NCBI RefSeq assembly: GCF_015040615.1
Contig: NZ_CP060403.1
Coordinates: forward strand, 84,597-148,596
DNA length: 64,000 bases
Origin: Microbacterium sp. YJN-G
Lineage (GTDB): Bacteria; Actinomycetota; Actinomycetes; Actinomycetales; Microbacteriaceae
Direction: 5' to 3'
In this document: positions 7,646-15,134 of the stretch, in pieces
Numbering within the stretch: the stretch's first letter is position 1
How the letters are laid out: every line of letters starts with the position of its first letter
The notes under the pieces: model-generated
What the model saw: the letters and a program-made list of their open reading frames with translations, nothing else
Databases searched by the model: none
Told to the model about the DNA's origin: nothing
Position numbers and translations under genes: made by a program

Positions 7646-8082
7646 CGGGTGTACTCGCTCGGTGAGGGGATCGGCAGGTCGGGGTCGCGCAGCTCGTACT
7701 GCCGGTCCTCCACGTAGGCGGCGTACTCGTCGGCGAACTCACGCGCCTCGGCCTCGTTGTGTCCGTCCTGGCGGGCGTGATCGAACGCCGCCCGCCACTG
7801 CTCCCCCACTGCGCGATCGCGCAGCGCCGCGCTGACACCATCCATCAGCTGACCGGCCCGCACGGACGCGAACCGCAGATCCCCTTCGGCGAGGGCGAAC
7901 AGGATCTTCTCGATGCCTTCGATGGCGGGTGCGGGGATGGTCAGGGTGATGTCGTCGCCGGCGTCGTGCTGGCCGGTGCGGAGGCGCCAGAGTGCGTCGG
8001 AGAGGGTGAGTGCGCGTTGGCGCTGGATGGGGGTAAGGAGGGAGCTGTCGGTGCCGGTCGTGGTGGGGGCGGGGTTAGGCAT
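7642..8082 (-). CDS. Helical hypothetical protein
   Basis: 146 residues, mainly helical, with a conserved-looking acidic C-terminal helix (EAREFADEYAAYVEDRQYEL). It overlaps its upstream neighbour by eight bases. No domain recognised. Confidence 0.6.
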   Translation of the reverse strand: MPNPAPTTTGTDSSLLTPIQRQRALTLSDALWRLRTGQHDAGDDITLTIPAPAIEGIEKILFALAEGDLRFASVRAGQLMDGVSAALRDRAVGEQWRAAFDHARQDGHNEAEAREFADEYAAYVEDRQYELRDPDLPIPSPSEYTR

Positions 8083-8296
8083 GCTCGGCCTCCTCTGTGG
8101 GCGGATTCATGATGATGAACCCTGTGCCGGTGGGCGGCTGGTCCTGGCGCAGTCCGATGATCTCGGTGTCGTTCGCGTCGGTGTCGTTGAGGGTCTGCGT
8201 GAGCAGGTCGGCGTACTCGTCCGGGGTGAGTGCCTGGACGGCCGCGGCGTCGGTGACGTCGACGGGCTTGCCGTTGACGTGGAAGATGCGGGTCAT
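8075..8296 (-). CDS. Small hypothetical protein
   Basis: 73 residues from ATG 8296 (GGGAG ribosome site); an upstream ATG at 8329 lacks one. Starts MTRIFHVNGKPVDVTDAAAV, a pattern like short plasmid 'name plus domain' proteins. Function unknown. Confidence 0.55.
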   Translation of the reverse strand: MTRIFHVNGKPVDVTDAAAVQALTPDEYADLLTQTLNDTDANDTEIIGLRQDQPPTGTGFIIMNPPTEEAEHA

Positions 8297-8341
8297 GGTG
8301 CTCCCTGGTAGTGCGTCGGTGGTGTCCATCTTCGTCGCGGG

Positions 8342-8641
8342 TCAGTGGAGGTCGAGTTCGACGCTGTCGGCTTCGAGGTCGGGGATGGTCTGGTCAGGGT
8401 GGCTGAACGTGGCGGCGGGGGCGTGGACGGTGACGCGGTCCCCGCGGTGCGTTGTCAGTCGGAGCAGCTCGGCGAGGGCGCCGTTGGCGTGGACGTTGTA
8501 GGGGCCGGCGTCGGTGTCGACGCGGAACCCTACTCGTGCTCGGCGGTCGGGGAGGCGGCGGACGAAGGTGAGCGGGGTGCGGATGGTTCCTGTGATGGTG
8601 ACCGCGGTGCCCGTGGGGGCGGCGGTCTGGGTGATGGTCAT
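8342..8641 (-). CDS. Small beta-rich protein, possible OB fold
   Basis: 99 residues from ATG 8641. Alternating beta pattern (AVTITGTIRTPLTFVRRLPD, ARVGFRVDTDAGPYNVHA, GDRVTVHAPAA) resembles single-strand-binding OB folds, though length and motifs are not decisive. It is first in a five-gene operon that has both a class B (8749) and a class A (8664) control element. Confidence 0.55.
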   Translation of the reverse strand: MTITQTAAPTGTAVTITGTIRTPLTFVRRLPDRRARVGFRVDTDAGPYNVHANGALAELLRLTTHRGDRVTVHAPAATFSHPDQTIPDLEADSVELDLH

Positions 8642-8663
8642 GGCGTTTCTCCTCAATCGAACA

Positions 8664-8680
8664 GTGAATGTGACATTCAC
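8664..8680 (-). promoter_or_regulatory. Class A operator
   Basis: Perfect palindrome after -10 TATAGT; no good -35. It lies 70 bp downstream of a class B element, so this operon may have tandem promoters. Confidence 0.8.
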
Positions 8681-8748
8681 TGACTATACGCCTGCATGCC
8701 CGGTGGGGGAACCCCCGTGCATGGTGTTGCTGCAGGCCCTTCTTGCTG

Positions 8749-8781
8749 GGTATAGGCCGATGTTGGGGGTGTTCGCGGACA
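8749..8781 (-). promoter_or_regulatory. Class B promoter element
   Basis: Same 33-bp layout, differing from the 7150 copy at one base of the variable part. Upstream of the 8664 operator. Confidence 0.75.
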
Positions 8782-8805
8782 TCCGGGTTGTGGAGGTCGG
8801 TGCGG

Positions 8806-9246
8806 TCAGTCGTCGGGGCCGCTGTCGGGTTCGTCGCACGCGCCGCTGTTGATGGCGTCGACGCCGACTTTCGTGAGCACCCAGCCGGGTTCGACCCACG
8901 AGTAGCGTTCGATCAGTCCTCGCCTGCGGAGGGACTGGATGGTGCCGCCGGGGATCCCCAGGCCTGTCGTGTCGAGGTAGCTGGCGCCGCCGGAGAGTGA
9001 TCGGCCATCGGCGATCATCCGCATGGTGACTCGTTGGGACCAGTTCAGCGGCCGGGCGTTCTGGCGGCGCTTGAGCTCGGTGGTGGCGCATCGCGTGGCG
9101 TCGGCCTCGGTGGTGTGATGGTGGGCGCAGCGCCACACTCGTTCGCCGGACTGGTGGGTGTCTTTGTCGGCGACGTCGTCGATGACGCCGCGCAGCGCGC
9201 CTCCTGGGCGTCCGGGAGTCCATGATGACCAGCTGGCGGTCAGCAT
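8806..9246 (-). CDS. Possible winged-helix protein
   Basis: 146 residues. The C-terminal half (GGTIQSLRRRGLIERYSWVEPGWVLTKVG broken into helix, RRRGLIE and wing-like WVLTKVG) looks like a winged-helix domain. The N-terminal part has C-x-HHH and a second Cys. It is last gene of the 11482-8806 operon; the start overlaps the upstream stop by seven bases. No family certain. Confidence 0.55.
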   Translation of the reverse strand: MLTASWSSWTPGRPGGALRGVIDDVADKDTHQSGERVWRCAHHHTTEADATRCATTELKRRQNARPLNWSQRVTMRMIADGRSLSGGASYLDTTGLGIPGGTIQSLRRRGLIERYSWVEPGWVLTKVGVDAINSGACDEPDSGPDD

Positions 9247-9431
9247 GCGATCGCCGCGGTCAGCTCGGGGGTGAGGATGCCGGCTTGCTGGTCTGCACGC
9301 ACGGCTGCGCCGCAGTCTTTGCAGGTCACGTCGGCGATCGTGGTGGCTGCCGATGACGTCTTGCGTCCGCAGTAGCCGCGTTGCCCTGTGGCGGTGGCAA
9401 GGCAGGTTCGGGCGGTGCTTTCCTGTGTCAT
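9240..9431 (-). CDS. Small zinc-ribbon-like protein
   Basis: 63 residues with Cys at CLATATGQRGYCG and CKDCG, suggesting a small zinc knuckle. ATG 9431 overlaps the previous gene (ATGA). Confidence 0.55.
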   Translation of the reverse strand: MTQESTARTCLATATGQRGYCGRKTSSAATTIADVTCKDCGAAVRADQQAGILTPELTAAIAC

Positions 9432-9691
9432 TGGTGGGGCCTGTCCTCGCAGCTCGAGCAGAGGTCGGGGGTGCCGTCGTCGTTGACCCACCAGCAGCCG
9501 CCGAAGCATGCTCGCTCGTCGGTGCAGCCGCAGACGTGACAGGTGCGCACGAGCTCGAGGAGCACCTGGTCGATTCCGCCTTGGGCGCCGAGCTCCGCGC
9601 CGAGCGCGGTGACTCGTGAGATCACGTCCTCGGGTGCGGTGCTGGGCACTTGGATCGTGATGGTGGTGGTAGGTGTGGTGCGGTCGTTCAT
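9428..9691 (-). CDS. Cys-rich CxVCGCT zinc-motif protein
   Basis: 87 residues. The C-terminus has CHVCGCTDERACFGGCWW and LCSSC, a Cys pattern I recognise from many actinobacterial phage and plasmid proteins; it probably binds zinc. The N-terminal part is a short beta-alpha segment. Function unknown. Confidence 0.65.
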   Translation of the reverse strand: MNDRTTPTTTITIQVPSTAPEDVISRVTALGAELGAQGGIDQVLLELVRTCHVCGCTDERACFGGCWWVNDDGTPDLCSSCEDRPHQ

Positions 9692-9713
9692 GGTGGCCTT
9701 CCTGATGTTGGTG

Positions 9714-11009
9714 TCAGGCGGAGCGGGCGAACTTCGTGGCTGCGGTAGTCGGCTGCAGGGCGAGCAGTCGTCGTGCTTTCTCTGCTTCGATCTCGCGGGG
9801 CAGCTCTCCTTTGCGGGTGCCTGAGCGGCCGTAGAGGAGGATCTTCACGCCGGTCTTGGACACCTGTGCCTGGTCGGCGATCTCGAGGACGGTCATGCCG
9901 GATGCCATGAGCTGGCGGACGTGCTGTCGGATCGGCTCGGCGGGCACGCGCGGGGCCTGCGGGGCGATGCCGGCCTCCCGGCGTCGGCGCCGTTCCTCAG
10001 CCAGTGACGCATCGGCGCACGAGATCTCCGCGGGGCAGTGGTCGCGGTCCTTGCAGCCGAGCTGGTAGCCGTAGGCGGTCCCGTGGTGCTCGAGCGGGAT
10101 GCTCTGCGCCTTCCGGTTCGCCATCCACTGCCGGTGATACTCGCGGCCGGCTTCGATGCACTCGGGGCGGTCGCAGCCGCGCGCTCGGCATGCGTTGGTG
10201 CCGTGCGGCTGCAGCTGCCTCGGCTGCGAGGTTCGGGCAGCACGCGCGGTCCGAAGTCGCGGTGTGCGTGGCCTGGCCGGTGGGGAAGGGCGATCGTGGT
10301 CTGCGAGGGCGTCGACGGCGGACTGGTGCCGCAGGGTTGCCTCCTGCAGCGCTCTCTCGATCACCCCTCCGACGGAGAGGCCGGTGCCGGCGGCGATGGT
10401 GGCCGTCTTGAGGGTCTCGGCCGCGGCGCGCAGCTGGCCGCGCAGCTCTCGGTGGTCTTTGCGCCACTGCTCGAGCTCGTCGACGTGACGATCGAGGTCC
10501 GCTTCGTAGCCGTCGAGTGCCTCTGAGAACGCGCTGGCGAGCTCTGCGGGGAGCTTCTCGGCGTCGCTGCGTGCCTTGTCGAGCCACTGGTAGCCGGGAT
10601 GGGTGCGCGGCCGCGGCGTCGACGGGCGAGGCCGTGCGGTCGGCGCCGGCGCCGGCGCCTCCTTCGGCATGCGCGGGGGTTTGGGTGTGTTGGCGCGCGC
10701 CGGCTTCGGTTTGGGGGTCGGCTTGGGTCGACGGGGGCGTGTGGCTTCGACGGCGGCACGGCGCTCTTCTCGAGCGGCGATCTTGTCCCGTTGCCGCGAC
10801 TCGGCACGCGCGGCCTCGTCGCGCTCGAGGATCTCGGCGAGCGGTGTGCCGGCGTCGATGAGCTTCGCGAAGGAGTAGTCGCCCACGTAGCGGGTGTGGA
10901 CGGTGCGGCAGGGGATCAGCGCGGGGCACGCGGCAGTGCGGCATCCGTGGCGGTACCCGTCCGGGGTACCGTGCGGGAAGCGGTCGTCGAGGAGATCGAG
11001 GGTGGACAT
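9714..11009 (-). CDS. Multi-Cys-motif protein with C-terminal helix-turn-helix
   Basis: 431 residues. Three HGT-type Cys motifs: residues about 12-35 (PHGTPDGYRHGC...C), about 272-285 (HGTNACRARGCDRPEC) and about 305-325 (HHGTAYGYQLGCKDRDHC). Between them lie a Lys/Pro-rich linker (about 90-140) and a long helical segment (about 150-215). The C-terminus (QLMASGMTVLEIADQAQVSK) is a resolvase-like helix-turn-helix. The layout suggests a multi-zinc DNA-binding protein and makes it the one obvious DNA-binding protein in the left backbone arm, so a candidate backbone regulator. It is 11 bases downstream of the 11021 gene. Confidence 0.6.
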   Translation of the reverse strand: MSTLDLLDDRFPHGTPDGYRHGCRTAACPALIPCRTVHTRYVGDYSFAKLIDAGTPLAEILERDEAARAESRQRDKIAAREERRAAVEATRPRRPKPTPKPKPARANTPKPPRMPKEAPAPAPTARPRPSTPRPRTHPGYQWLDKARSDAEKLPAELASAFSEALDGYEADLDRHVDELEQWRKDHRELRGQLRAAAETLKTATIAAGTGLSVGGVIERALQEATLRHQSAVDALADHDRPSPPARPRTPRLRTARAARTSQPRQLQPHGTNACRARGCDRPECIEAGREYHRQWMANRKAQSIPLEHHGTAYGYQLGCKDRDHCPAEISCADASLAEERRRRREAGIAPQAPRVPAEPIRQHVRQLMASGMTVLEIADQAQVSKTGVKILLYGRSGTRKGELPREIEAEKARRLLALQPTTAATKFARSA

Positions 11010-11020
11010 GACGGTCGACC

Positions 11021-11482
11021 TCAGTAGCGGAGGAGCTTCGCGGTGACCAGGGTCAACAGTGCTGCCCGCTGCGGGGCGTTGAGCCGTGAGAAGTGCGCAC
11101 CAACGGTGTCTAGCGCCGTGGTGAACTCCTCGGGCAGACCGTCGAGATCCCGCTTGATGCGCCGCTCATTCGCATCCCGCTGCGCCTCCGCTTGATCGGC
11201 CACGCGCCACTCGTCGGTGGCGGCTGTGTCGGCGTATCTGCCGGTGATCCGTGGCGTGTACTGTCCGCCCGTGTAGAGCACGGTCGGCTCGCCGGCGGGG
11301 CGGGTGATCGTGATGATCGCGCCCACCGGAGCCGACGTGTACGGCTTGTACGAGCCGAGCTCCTTGCTGGTGAGCTCACCGTCGTCGAGCGTCCGATACC
11401 AGTGCGCGAGCTTTCCATTACTCGCGGCCTTGCGGCCGACGTAGACGACTTCCTCGGTGACGGTCGCTGCCTCTTCGCTCAT
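11021..11482 (-). CDS. Hypothetical protein, first gene of a five-gene operon
   Basis: 153 residues. N-terminal beta-rich part (VVYVGRKAASNGKLAHWYRT, GAIITITRPAG) and helical C-terminus. No domain recognised. Expressed from the 11515 operator promoter. Confidence 0.6.
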   Translation of the reverse strand: MSEEAATVTEEVVYVGRKAASNGKLAHWYRTLDDGELTSKELGSYKPYTSAPVGAIITITRPAGEPTVLYTGGQYTPRITGRYADTAATDEWRVADQAEAQRDANERRIKRDLDGLPEEFTTALDTVGAHFSRLNAPQRAALLTLVTAKLLRY

Positions 11483-11514
11483 TGGGGAGCACTCCTCGGA
11501 TCAGTAAGAAAGTA

Positions 11515-11531
11515 GTGAATGTGACATTCAC
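11515..11531 (-). promoter_or_regulatory. Class A operator
   Basis: Perfect palindrome. -10 TAGTAT, spacer 17, -35 TTGCGA. Serves the operon 11482-8806. Confidence 0.8.
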
Positions 11532-11536
11532 TGATA

Positions 11537-11746
11537 CTAGAGAGGTTGCAGGGTCTTCGCAACCGTCGTCGTCGTCACGTCGACGGGCCGCTCTCGACGC
11601 TCGTTGACGGGAATCATCCGCACGGGCTCGTCGCGGGGAGCTTCGATCTCGAAGCCGCACGCGCCGCAGCTGTGCAGCCCGATCCCGTCGACGTCGTCGG
11701 AGGGGATGTACATGGTGGTCGGCTCTTCGCACATAAGGCAGCGCAT
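11537..11746 (-). CDS. Small zinc-ribbon protein
   Basis: 69 residues from ATG 11746. CLMC near the start and CGAC about 23 residues later form a classic two-Cys-pair ribbon. Ends the operon 12998-11537. Confidence 0.6.
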   Translation of the reverse strand: MRCLMCEEPTTMYIPSDDVDGIGLHSCGACGFEIEAPRDEPVRMIPVNERRERPVDVTTTTVAKTLQPL

Positions 11747-11766
11747 GGTGATCTCCGTTCGCGTGG

Positions 11767-12231
11767 TCAGGCGCTTGTTGCCGGGGTGATCGGTTGGACG
11801 GTGGCGGAGTAGCCGCGGTGGGAACCCCAGGCGGCGGCGATGCGGTCGGCGACGTCGCGGTCCTCTCCGAGGTACGGGCGGTATCGCTTGCCGCGGGGGT
11901 CTGTGATGACGACCTGGACGACGCCGGATGGCTCGCGCACGGTGACTCTGGCTGCGGGGATCGGATACGCCTGGACGTGGCCGGCGATGATGAAGATCGG
12001 GTACAGGTCGCGTGCGAGCTCGGGGGTGCGGAACACGTCGTGAACCCATGCCGTGATGGCGAGCGCGCCGGCGGGGCTGAATCCGATGAGTCGTGCGGGG
12101 AGCTGCTCGAGCCCGGCGCGCACGAAGTAGTGCTCGTCGACGAGGATCGGCGTCGGTGGGAGCAGAGACTTCTCGTCGTGGGCGGGGTAGATGGTCAGGC
12201 TGGTGCGGCTGTTCATGAGGCGCTCGTTCAT
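11767..12231 (-). CDS. Hypothetical protein
   Basis: 154 residues. ATG 12231 overlaps the previous stop (ATGA). Mixed alpha/beta, with ILVDEHYFVRAGLEQLPARL in the first half and a basic RGKRYRPYLGEDRDV later. No domain recognised. Confidence 0.55.
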   Translation of the reverse strand: MNERLMNSRTSLTIYPAHDEKSLLPPTPILVDEHYFVRAGLEQLPARLIGFSPAGALAITAWVHDVFRTPELARDLYPIFIIAGHVQAYPIPAARVTVREPSGVVQVVITDPRGKRYRPYLGEDRDVADRIAAAWGSHRGYSATVQPITPATSA

Positions 12232-12998
12232 GCGGTGCGGCGGATGCCGGCGGCGATGATGTGTGCCTTGGTGGGCCGGGAGTAGAAGCCGAAGCTGTCG
12301 TCGTCGTCGGAAGCGGAGACGGTGGCGGTGAACGCGACGACGTCGCCGCGGGCGGCGGTGGAGATCTCGGAGGGCTTGGTGCCCCATACGCGCCAGCCCT
12401 CGCCCTGGACGAGGATCTTGACGGTGATTCCCCACTGAGTGTCGGTGGTCTTGGTCGCGAGGATCTCGCCCTGGATGAGGGTGCGCCCGGTGGGGACCGG
12501 GCGGCGCGCGGCCAGCTCGAGCTCGTACTGCTCGAGCAGCTCGTGGGCGGTGCGGACCTCGTCGTCGTCGAGGGTGCCGGTGTAGTCCTCGAGGGAGTCG
12601 AGGATGTAGCCGATCTTCTCGCGCAGCGGGTTTCCGTCTCGCATGCTCAGGTGTGCCTCGGTGAGCTGGTCGCGGAGGCCGGGGTGCTCGGCCTCGAAGG
12701 CGGCGCGGCGGGCGGTGATCGCCCGTGTTGTGTCGACGTGCTCGGCGTGTGCCTTCGCGTGGGCTCGTGCGGTGGCGCGGGCGCTGCTGACGAGGCGGCT
12801 GCGGGTGCCGGTGCCGCGGCAGTCGAAGCAGATCGGGCGCCCCTGGCCATCGGTGAAATGTGTCGGCGCGGTGTACAGGCCGGTGCCGATGCACTTGCCG
12901 CAGGTGTCGGTGATCCGCTCGGAGCCCTTGCGGCCGGGGAAGGGGTCGACGTAGAAGTCGTGCCAATCGGCCGGTGCGGTGGTGTCGATGCTGTCCAT
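12228..12998 (-). CDS. Protein with DnaJ-like zinc finger and OB-like C-terminus
   Basis: 256 residues from ATG 12998. CGKCIGTGLY and CFDCRGTGT (about residues 33-60) are CxxCxGxG-type repeats of the DnaJ central domain, here only two. A helical middle is followed by a beta-rich C-terminus (ILATKTTDTQWGITVKILVQ, WGTKPSEI). No J domain, so not a chaperone DnaJ. Transcribed from the class B element at 13021. Confidence 0.6.
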   Translation of the reverse strand: MDSIDTTAPADWHDFYVDPFPGRKGSERITDTCGKCIGTGLYTAPTHFTDGQGRPICFDCRGTGTRSRLVSSARATARAHAKAHAEHVDTTRAITARRAAFEAEHPGLRDQLTEAHLSMRDGNPLREKIGYILDSLEDYTGTLDDDEVRTAHELLEQYELELAARRPVPTGRTLIQGEILATKTTDTQWGITVKILVQGEGWRVWGTKPSEISTAARGDVVAFTATVSASDDDDSFGFYSRPTKAHIIAAGIRRTA

Positions 12999-13020
12999 GG
13001 GATCCTCCGGTTCGTCTGTG

Positions 13021-13053
13021 GGTATAGGCCGCGGATCGTTCTCTTCGCGGACA
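13021..13053 (-). promoter_or_regulatory. Class B promoter element
   Basis: Conserved TGTCCGCGAA, GGCC and TATACC but with a different 13-bp variable part, which marks the fixed positions as the functional ones. Confidence 0.75.
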
Positions 13054-13066
13054 TGAAGGGGAAGGG

Positions 13067-13099
13067 GCGGGGGCGGCTGTGTCACGGAGCCGCCCCCGC
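13067..13099 (-). terminator. Hairpin terminator
   Basis: Perfect 12-bp stem GCGGGGGCGGCT, 9-base loop. It would end a transcript of roughly 200 nt from the 13265 promoter. Confidence 0.6.
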
Positions 13100-13264
13100 G
13101 GCGGCGACCTGGTTGGGAGGACGGCGGGTCGCCGGGAGGGACATGGCGGCGAGCGCGGCGAGCGCTCGTCAGGCTGCGGTGTGGCGCCTGTCCCTGGGAG
13201 GGGAACGGCGTTGCGCGGTTCCCCTGGTTGTGGGTCTGTGGGTTCTCCCTCTACTCAGTTAGTA

Positions 13265-13281
13265 GTGAATGTGACATTTAC
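13265..13281 (-). promoter_or_regulatory. Class A operator without a gene
   Basis: GTGAATGTGACATTTAC, one mismatch from the palindrome. -10 TACCCT, 17-bp spacer, -35 TTGACC. Confidence 0.75.
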
Positions 13282-13338
13282 TAGGGTAGGTGTTTCCTGC
13301 CCGGAGGTCAAGTGGCGATCTGGCCTGCATCTGCTGGA

Positions 13339-13470
13339 TCAGCTCGCGGGTGCGCGGTCCTCGTCGGCGGGGCCGAGCCCTTCCCAAAGGTCGGGGCGGT
13401 TCTCGTGGATCCAGGCGCAGATGGTGGCCCAGTCCGCGACGCCGGACGGGTGCTGGTTGATGGTTGCCAT
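13339..13470 (-). CDS. 43-residue protein
   Basis: ATG 13470 follows a GGAGGACACC leader typical of the cassette genes. It encodes MATINQHPSGVADWATICAW and continues to a TGA at 13339. Acidic and Trp-rich; unknown function. It is the only gene behind the 13495 operator. Confidence 0.55.
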   Translation of the reverse strand: MATINQHPSGVADWATICAWIHENRPDLWEGLGPADEDRAPAS

Positions 13471-13494
13471 GGTGTCCTCCCGGATCGTCGGCTA

Positions 13495-13511
13495 GTGAAT
13501 GTGACATTCAC
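13495..13511 (-). promoter_or_regulatory. Class A operator
   Basis: Perfect palindrome, -10 TAAGCT, with ATGTCCGAC 17 bp upstream of the -10 instead of a TTGACA-like box. Serves the 43-residue gene. Confidence 0.8.
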
Positions 13512-13560
13512 AGCTTAGGGAGGGGGTCGGACATCGCTGGGGGACATCGCGAGTGCGTCA

Positions 13561-13591
13561 CTGAGGGCGGCGGAGTTGCCGCCGCCCTCAG
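13561..13591 (-). terminator. Hairpin terminator
   Basis: 13-bp stem CTGAGGGCGGCGG, 5-base loop, seven bases after the stop at 13598. Confidence 0.6.
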
Positions 13592-13597
13592 CTCGGT

Positions 13598-13843
13598 CTA
13601 TTGCATCTGTCTGGCGATGCCGGCTGCGGCGCTGACGACTCGACGGGGGATGCCGAAGATTTCGGGAGGGCCGGACGCGACGCCGTTGCTCCACACCTTT
13701 CCGACGCGCCATCCGATGGGGAACCGGAGGGTGGTCGTGGTGTAGGTGGCCCCGGATTCGAGGGGGCCGGCGATCACACCGAGGGGGCTGACCTCGACGT
13801 ACCACCGGCCAACGGTCTTGGAGCCGCCTTCGTGGCCGTTCAT
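13598..13843 (-). CDS. Small hypothetical protein
   Basis: 81 residues, ATG 13843 overlapping the previous stop (ATGA). Beta-rich (GRWYVEVSPLGVIAG, YTTTTLRFPIGWRVG). No domain recognised. Confidence 0.55.
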   Translation of the reverse strand: MNGHEGGSKTVGRWYVEVSPLGVIAGPLESGATYTTTTLRFPIGWRVGKVWSNGVASGPPEIFGIPRRVVSAAAGIARQMQ

Positions 13844-14127
13844 GCGCCGGCGTTCTCGAGCGGCTGCGCGACGTGTGCCGGCAGGGCGCGTAGCGCGGCG
13901 CGGGTCACCCACTCGTCGGCGGTCTCGTCGAACTGGCCGAGCTCGATGATCGGCCCCTGGTCGTCGTGGTGGATGAACAGCGACCCGTACTCGCGGCCGT
14001 CGACGTACAGGTAGATGTTCCCGGCGTAGGCGCCGATCTCGCCGTTGTCGAACAGCCCGTCGCGGGCGTCGGGTTCACCCAGGTCGATCTCTTCCTGGCG
14101 GTGCCCGAAGTTGAGGGTGAGCTTCAT
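13840..14127 (-). CDS. Small acidic hypothetical protein
   Basis: 95 residues from ATG 14127 with a GGAGGACACC site. Contains IYLYVDGREYGSLFIHHDD, a beta hairpin-like centre. First gene behind the 14148 operator. Confidence 0.55.
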   Translation of the reverse strand: MKLTLNFGHRQEEIDLGEPDARDGLFDNGEIGAYAGNIYLYVDGREYGSLFIHHDDQGPIIELGQFDETADEWVTRAALRALPAHVAQPLENAGA

Positions 14128-14147
14128 GGTGTCCTCCGTAGTAGGTG

Positions 14148-14164
14148 GTGAATGTGACATTCAT
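14148..14164 (-). promoter_or_regulatory. Class A operator
   Basis: GTGAATGTGACATTCAT, one end mismatch. Its promoter is back-to-back with the rightward class B element at 14216. Confidence 0.75.
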
Positions 14165-14215
14165 AGGCTACGGTGGGGGTCCGACATTGCGCCGGCGAGC
14201 GAGCGATGCACTCTG

Positions 14216-14248
14216 TGTCCGCGAAGCAGCCGGGATGCGGCCTATACC
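14216..14248 (+). promoter_or_regulatory. Class B promoter element, rightward copy
   Basis: The only class B copy on the plus strand: TGTCCGCGAA, 13 bases, GGCC, TATACC, 39 bp before ATG 14287. Its orientation matching its gene confirms that the element is directional. Confidence 0.75.
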
Positions 14249-14286
14249 CCTCAGACGGGCACAAGCCCGCGACGAGAGGAGGAGCG

Positions 14287-14547
14287 ATGCCGAGTCGCGA
14301 AGAGGTAGACGACGTCCTGCAGCGCGTGGGGCTGGCGGCGATCTCGTACTACCCAGAGATTCACATCGACGAGCCGGACTACACCGTCGACACCGACGTT
14401 GATTGGTGCCTCGAGCCGGTGACCGACCTGACCGATGAGCAACGCGCCCCGCTGCGAGAGGCGGTCGGCCTGGCGATCACCAACCCGACAGCTCACCGGT
14501 ACGCCCTGTTCCAGACGTTGCTCGAGCTGGCGCCAGCGGAGTCGTAA
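14287..14547 (+). CDS. Small acidic hypothetical protein
   Basis: 86 residues from ATG 14287 (GAGAGGAGGAG ribosome site). Helical with an acidic core; a Trp-Cys pair near residue 40. No domain recognised. Coupled to the next gene by TAATG. Confidence 0.6.
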   Translation: MPSREEVDDVLQRVGLAAISYYPEIHIDEPDYTVDTDVDWCLEPVTDLTDEQRAPLREAVGLAITNPTAHRYALFQTLLELAPAES

Positions 14548-15134
14548 TGTCCGCCGGCGTCGACGACTCGTCGGCGCGACCGGTTGGCGGACCAACCGAC
14601 CCTCACGCGGCATGGCTGCGAGCGGGTCAGGCACGCCAGCAGGCGAAGCGCGCCGAGCAGGAGCAGTCGGCTGCGGCGAGCGCTGCGGCCGATCCGAAGC
14701 GGGACTACGCGAAGCGGTATCGCGAGGAGCATCGCGAGGAGATCCGCGCGTACCGGGCGAAGTATCACGCGGAGAACCGTGACGAAGTGAACCGGAAGAA
14801 CCGGGAGTACATGCGGGAGCGGTCGCGGAAGATGCGAGCGCAGAAGGAGCGGCGCGAGAAGGACCGCGAGCGGGTGCGGCGGTGGACCGAGGCTAACCGT
14901 GAGCGCAAGCGCGAGACGATCAGGCGGTGGCACGCGGAGCACCCAGAGAAGACGGCGGAGTACTCGCGGCGCTACTACGAGCGCAACCGTGACGCGGTGC
15001 TGGCCAGGGCGAGACAGCGTCGAGATCAGAGCCCGGAGAAGGTGAAGGCGTCGTCGCGGGACTGGCAGCAGCGCAACCGGGAACACCTGACCGAGTGGCA
15101 GCGGCAGTATCGGGCTGAGAACCCGGATGTGTAA
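14547..15134 (+). pseudogene. Charged repeat protein, probably cut short by the IS
   Basis: 195 residues. From about residue 55 it is built of imperfect 12-15-residue repeats around R-[YW]-x4-[NH]-R/P-E, very rich in Arg, Glu and Lys. Such repeats commonly precede an HNH endonuclease domain in phage and plasmid proteins. The stop codon TAA (15132-15134) sits exactly at the left tip of the IS256-family element, and no HNH domain follows, so the original C-terminus is probably missing. The truncated form may still be made. Confidence 0.55.

Larger units (their letters stand above)
13067..13282 (-). ncRNA. Candidate small RNA or leader peptide transcript under a class A operator
   Basis: A consensus promoter (TTGACC-N17-TACCCT, 13311-13283 complement) and operator are followed by no normal gene. 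A transcript would contain an 8-bp hairpin (AGGGGAAC/GTTCCCCT, about 13199-13225) and end at the 13067 terminator. The only ORF is MSLPATRRPPNQVAAAGAAP (13144-13082), without a ribosome site and running into the terminator. Confidence 0.35.
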
